From contig JAICEW010000031.1 of assembly GCA_025923995.1 (NCBI GenBank), positions 1-32,223 of the forward strand: DNA of 32,223 nucleotides. Direction: 5' to 3'. The translations under genes and the position numbers were made by a program. Positions within the stretch are counted from its first letter, which is position 1. Each line of letters starts with the position of its first letter. The stretch comes from Vicinamibacteria bacterium (GTDB lineage Bacteria; Acidobacteriota; Vicinamibacteria; Fen-336). The notes under the pieces were generated by a model. That model was not told the DNA's origin, ran no database searches, and saw only the letters and a list, made by a program, of their open reading frames with translations. Below, in pieces: positions 30,458 through 32,223 of the stretch.

Positions 30458-32223
30458 GCGCCGCGAGGAAGCGCGCCCTCGGCCTGGCCGCGGTGCTGGC
30501 CGCGGGGTGCAGCGGCTCGACCCCGACCGCGCCGGAGCCGGCGCGACATCTCGCCATCGTCACCATCGACACGCTGCGCGCCGACCGCGTCGGCGCCTAC
30601 GGCTACGCGGGCGCGTCCACGCCCCACCTCGACGCGCTCGCGCGCGACGGGGCCATGGCCCTTCAGGCGTCCGCGCACGTGCCGCTCACGCGGCCGTCGC
30701 ACGTCACGCTCCTGACCGGCCGGCTGCCCAGCGAGGCCGGCATCCGCGACAACTTCGCGCCCGCGATCGTCCCGCAGGTGCCGCTGCTGGCCGAGGTGCT
30801 GAAGAAGGCGGGCTTCGCGACGGGCGCGTTCGTGTCGTCGGTCGTGCTCGACTCCGGCGCCGGGTTCGACCGCGGGTTCGACGTCTACGCGGACGAGTTC
30901 GAGGCCGCGGGCGACCAGGCCCGCTTCCTGAACACGGTCCAGAAGCGCGGCGACGTCACGACGGGCGAGGCGCTCGCGTGGCTCGAGAAGGCGAGCGCAA
31001 CGGGCCAGCGCGTCTTCCTGTGGCTGCACCTCTACGACCCGCACGATCCGTACGAGCCGCCGGAGCCCTACGCGTCGCGCTTCGCCGACCGGCCCTACGA
31101 CGGCGAGGTCGCGTTCGCGGACGCGCAGCTCGGCCGGCTCGACGAAGCGCTCGCGCGCCTCGGCCTGCGCGAGCGGACGGCGCTCCTCGTGACCTCGGAC
31201 CACGGCGAGGGGCTGGGGGAGCACGGCGAGACGCTGCACGGCTTCTTCGTGTACGAGACGACGCTGGCCGTGCCTTTCTTCGTGCGCGGACCCGGCGTGC
31301 GCCCGGGCACGCGCCTGCCGACGACGGCGCGGCTGGTGGACGTGTTCCCGACCGCGCTGGACCTGCTCGGCGTCGGCGCACCCGAGGGCGCGCGGCCGGG
31401 CCGCAGCCTCGCGCCCGCACTCGCGGGCGGTCCCGCGGGCGAGGAGCCGGTCGTGTACGCGGAGTCGCTCGTGCCCCTCCTGCACTTCGGGTGGAGCGAC
31501 CTGCGCGTCCTGCGCGAGGGCCGCTTCAAGTACATCCAGGCGCCGCGGCCCGAGCTGTACGACCTCAAGACCGACCCCGGCGAGCTCACGAACCTGGCCG
31601 GCAATGAGCCCGCGCGGGCCGAGGCGCTGCGCAAGGCGCTGGGCGCGATGCTGGACGCGGAGCGGGCCCAGGCGAAGTCGGGCACGACCGCGCCGGCCAT
31701 CGCGCCCGAGCTGCTCGAGAAGCTGGGCGCGCTCGGATACGTCGGCGGCGCGGCGCCGGCCGAGACCTCGACGCCCGGGGCCGATCCCAAGGACAGGATC
31801 GAGGACTTCCGCGTCGCCAACGACCTCATCCGCCAGGGGCTGGCGAGCCTGCACGCGGGCGATCACGCGCGGGCGGCGGCGCGCTTCCGTGCGGTGCTGG
31901 CGCGCGGGATCGCGAGCTTCGAGGTGCACTTCTACCTGGCCCGCGCGCTCTCCGGCCTCGGGCGGTACGCGGAGGCCGTGCGCCACTTCGAGGAGGCCAC
32001 GAAGCGCTCGCCCTCGCATGCGCCCGCCTGGCTGGGCCTGGCGCGCAGCCAGCTCGCGGCCGGCAGGAAGCCGGAGGCCCGCCGGGCGTTCGAGGCGGCG
32101 CTGCCGCTGGCTCCGAAGAGCGGCGAGCTGCGCGCGGAGCTGGGCGAGCTCCTGCGCGCGCAGGGCGACGTCGCGGCCGCGATCCGCCTGCAGACCGAGG
32201 CGACGAAGCTCTCGCCCGACGTC
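30454..32223 (+). CDS. Sulfatase-fold lipoprotein with TPR repeats, 3' end outside window
   Basis: At least 590 residues, running off the right edge without a stop. TTG 30454 overlaps the previous stop (TTGA) and begins a lipoprotein signal (SAARKRALGLAAVLAAGC, lipid Cys C19). The sulfatase domain (about 32-430) has D39 (VTIDTLRADR), T79-R-P-S-H83 at the nucleophile site, and D249/H250 (TSDHGEGLGEHGE) with H262 (LHGFF). LGYVGG (about 428-433) marks the domain end as in the upstream paralogue. TPR-like helices follow from about residue 460 (YLARALSGLGRYAEAVRHFEE). It is a paralogue of its neighbour with a different anchor. No ATG lies near the N-terminus. Confidence 0.87.
   Translation, partial: MSAARKRALGLAAVLAAGCSGSTPTAPEPARHLAIVTIDTLRADRVGAYGYAGASTPHLDALARDGAMALQASAHVPLTRPSHVTLLTGRLPSEAGIRDNFAPAIVPQVPLLAEVLKKAGFATGAFVSSVVLDSGAGFDRGFDVYADEFEAAGDQARFLNTVQKRGDVTTGEALAWLEKASATGQRVFLWLHLYDPHDPYEPPEPYASRFADRPYDGEVAFADAQLGRLDEALARLGLRERTALLVTSDHGEGLGEHGETLHGFFVYETTLAVPFFVRGPGVRPGTRLPTTARLVDVFPTALDLLGVGAPEGARPGRSLAPALAGGPAGEEPVVYAESLVPLLHFGWSDLRVLREGRFKYIQAPRPELYDLKTDPGELTNLAGNEPARAEALRKALGAMLDAERAQAKSGTTAPAIAPELLEKLGALGYVGGAAPAETSTPGADPKDRIEDFRVANDLIRQGLASLHAGDHARAAARFRAVLARGIASFEVHFYLARALSGLGRYAEAVRHFEEATKRSPSHAPAWLGLARSQLAAGRKPEARRAFEAALPLAPKSGELRAELGELLRAQGDVAAAIRLQTEATKLSPDV

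Overview
The window is a GC-rich bacterial chromosome segment; hand-counted 60-base lines run about 73-78% G+C in the permease, regulator and transporter genes. The long open frames in every reading frame are what such codon bias produces. Five tandem double-FtsX permeases of the ADOP type (acidobacterial duplicated orphan permease), ATP/ADP-translocase-like membrane proteins with HEAT repeats and sulfatase-fold/TPR fusions all point to an Acidobacteriota-like organism with a Gram-negative envelope. That assignment is inference from gene families; there is no rRNA in the window.

Region 1 (1-12025, + strand) is one tight operon: the 3' part of an ADOP permease, four complete ADOP permeases, a 71-residue Fis-type helix-turn-helix protein and a LolD/MacB-type ABC ATPase. 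Gaps are 4-12 nt or start/stop overlaps. Region 2 (12092-16450, +) follows with an NtrC-type sigma-54 response regulator, an NtrB/NtrY-type membrane histidine kinase and a membrane-anchored Ser/Thr protein kinase, ending in a perfect 11-bp hairpin. A reasonable reading is that the ATPase energises the permeases and the two-component pair, with the small Fis-type protein, controls them.

Region 3 (16745-21928) holds a secreted alkylsulfatase on +, of lower G+C than most of the window. It converges on a minus-strand cluster that reads, in transcription order, glutathione peroxidase, ModA-like molybdate-binding protein, PurD-like ATP-grasp enzyme and a glycine-zipper protein whose frame is broken. 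A 14-bp hairpin lies between the converging genes.

Region 4 (22072-26576, +) has an NTT-like transporter with HEAT repeats, two tandem secreted paralogues of unknown function, an ECF sigma factor and its zinc-finger anti-sigma factor. Region 5 (26617 to the end, +) has a Ppx/GppA phosphatase with an HD-like C-terminus and two alkaline-phosphatase-superfamily 'sulfatase'-TPR proteins, the second cut by the window edge.

Several starts lack a Shine-Dalgarno but have a -10-like hexamer only 6-9 nt upstream, suggesting leaderless mRNAs. No tRNA, rRNA, CRISPR array, insertion sequence or phage gene was recognised.
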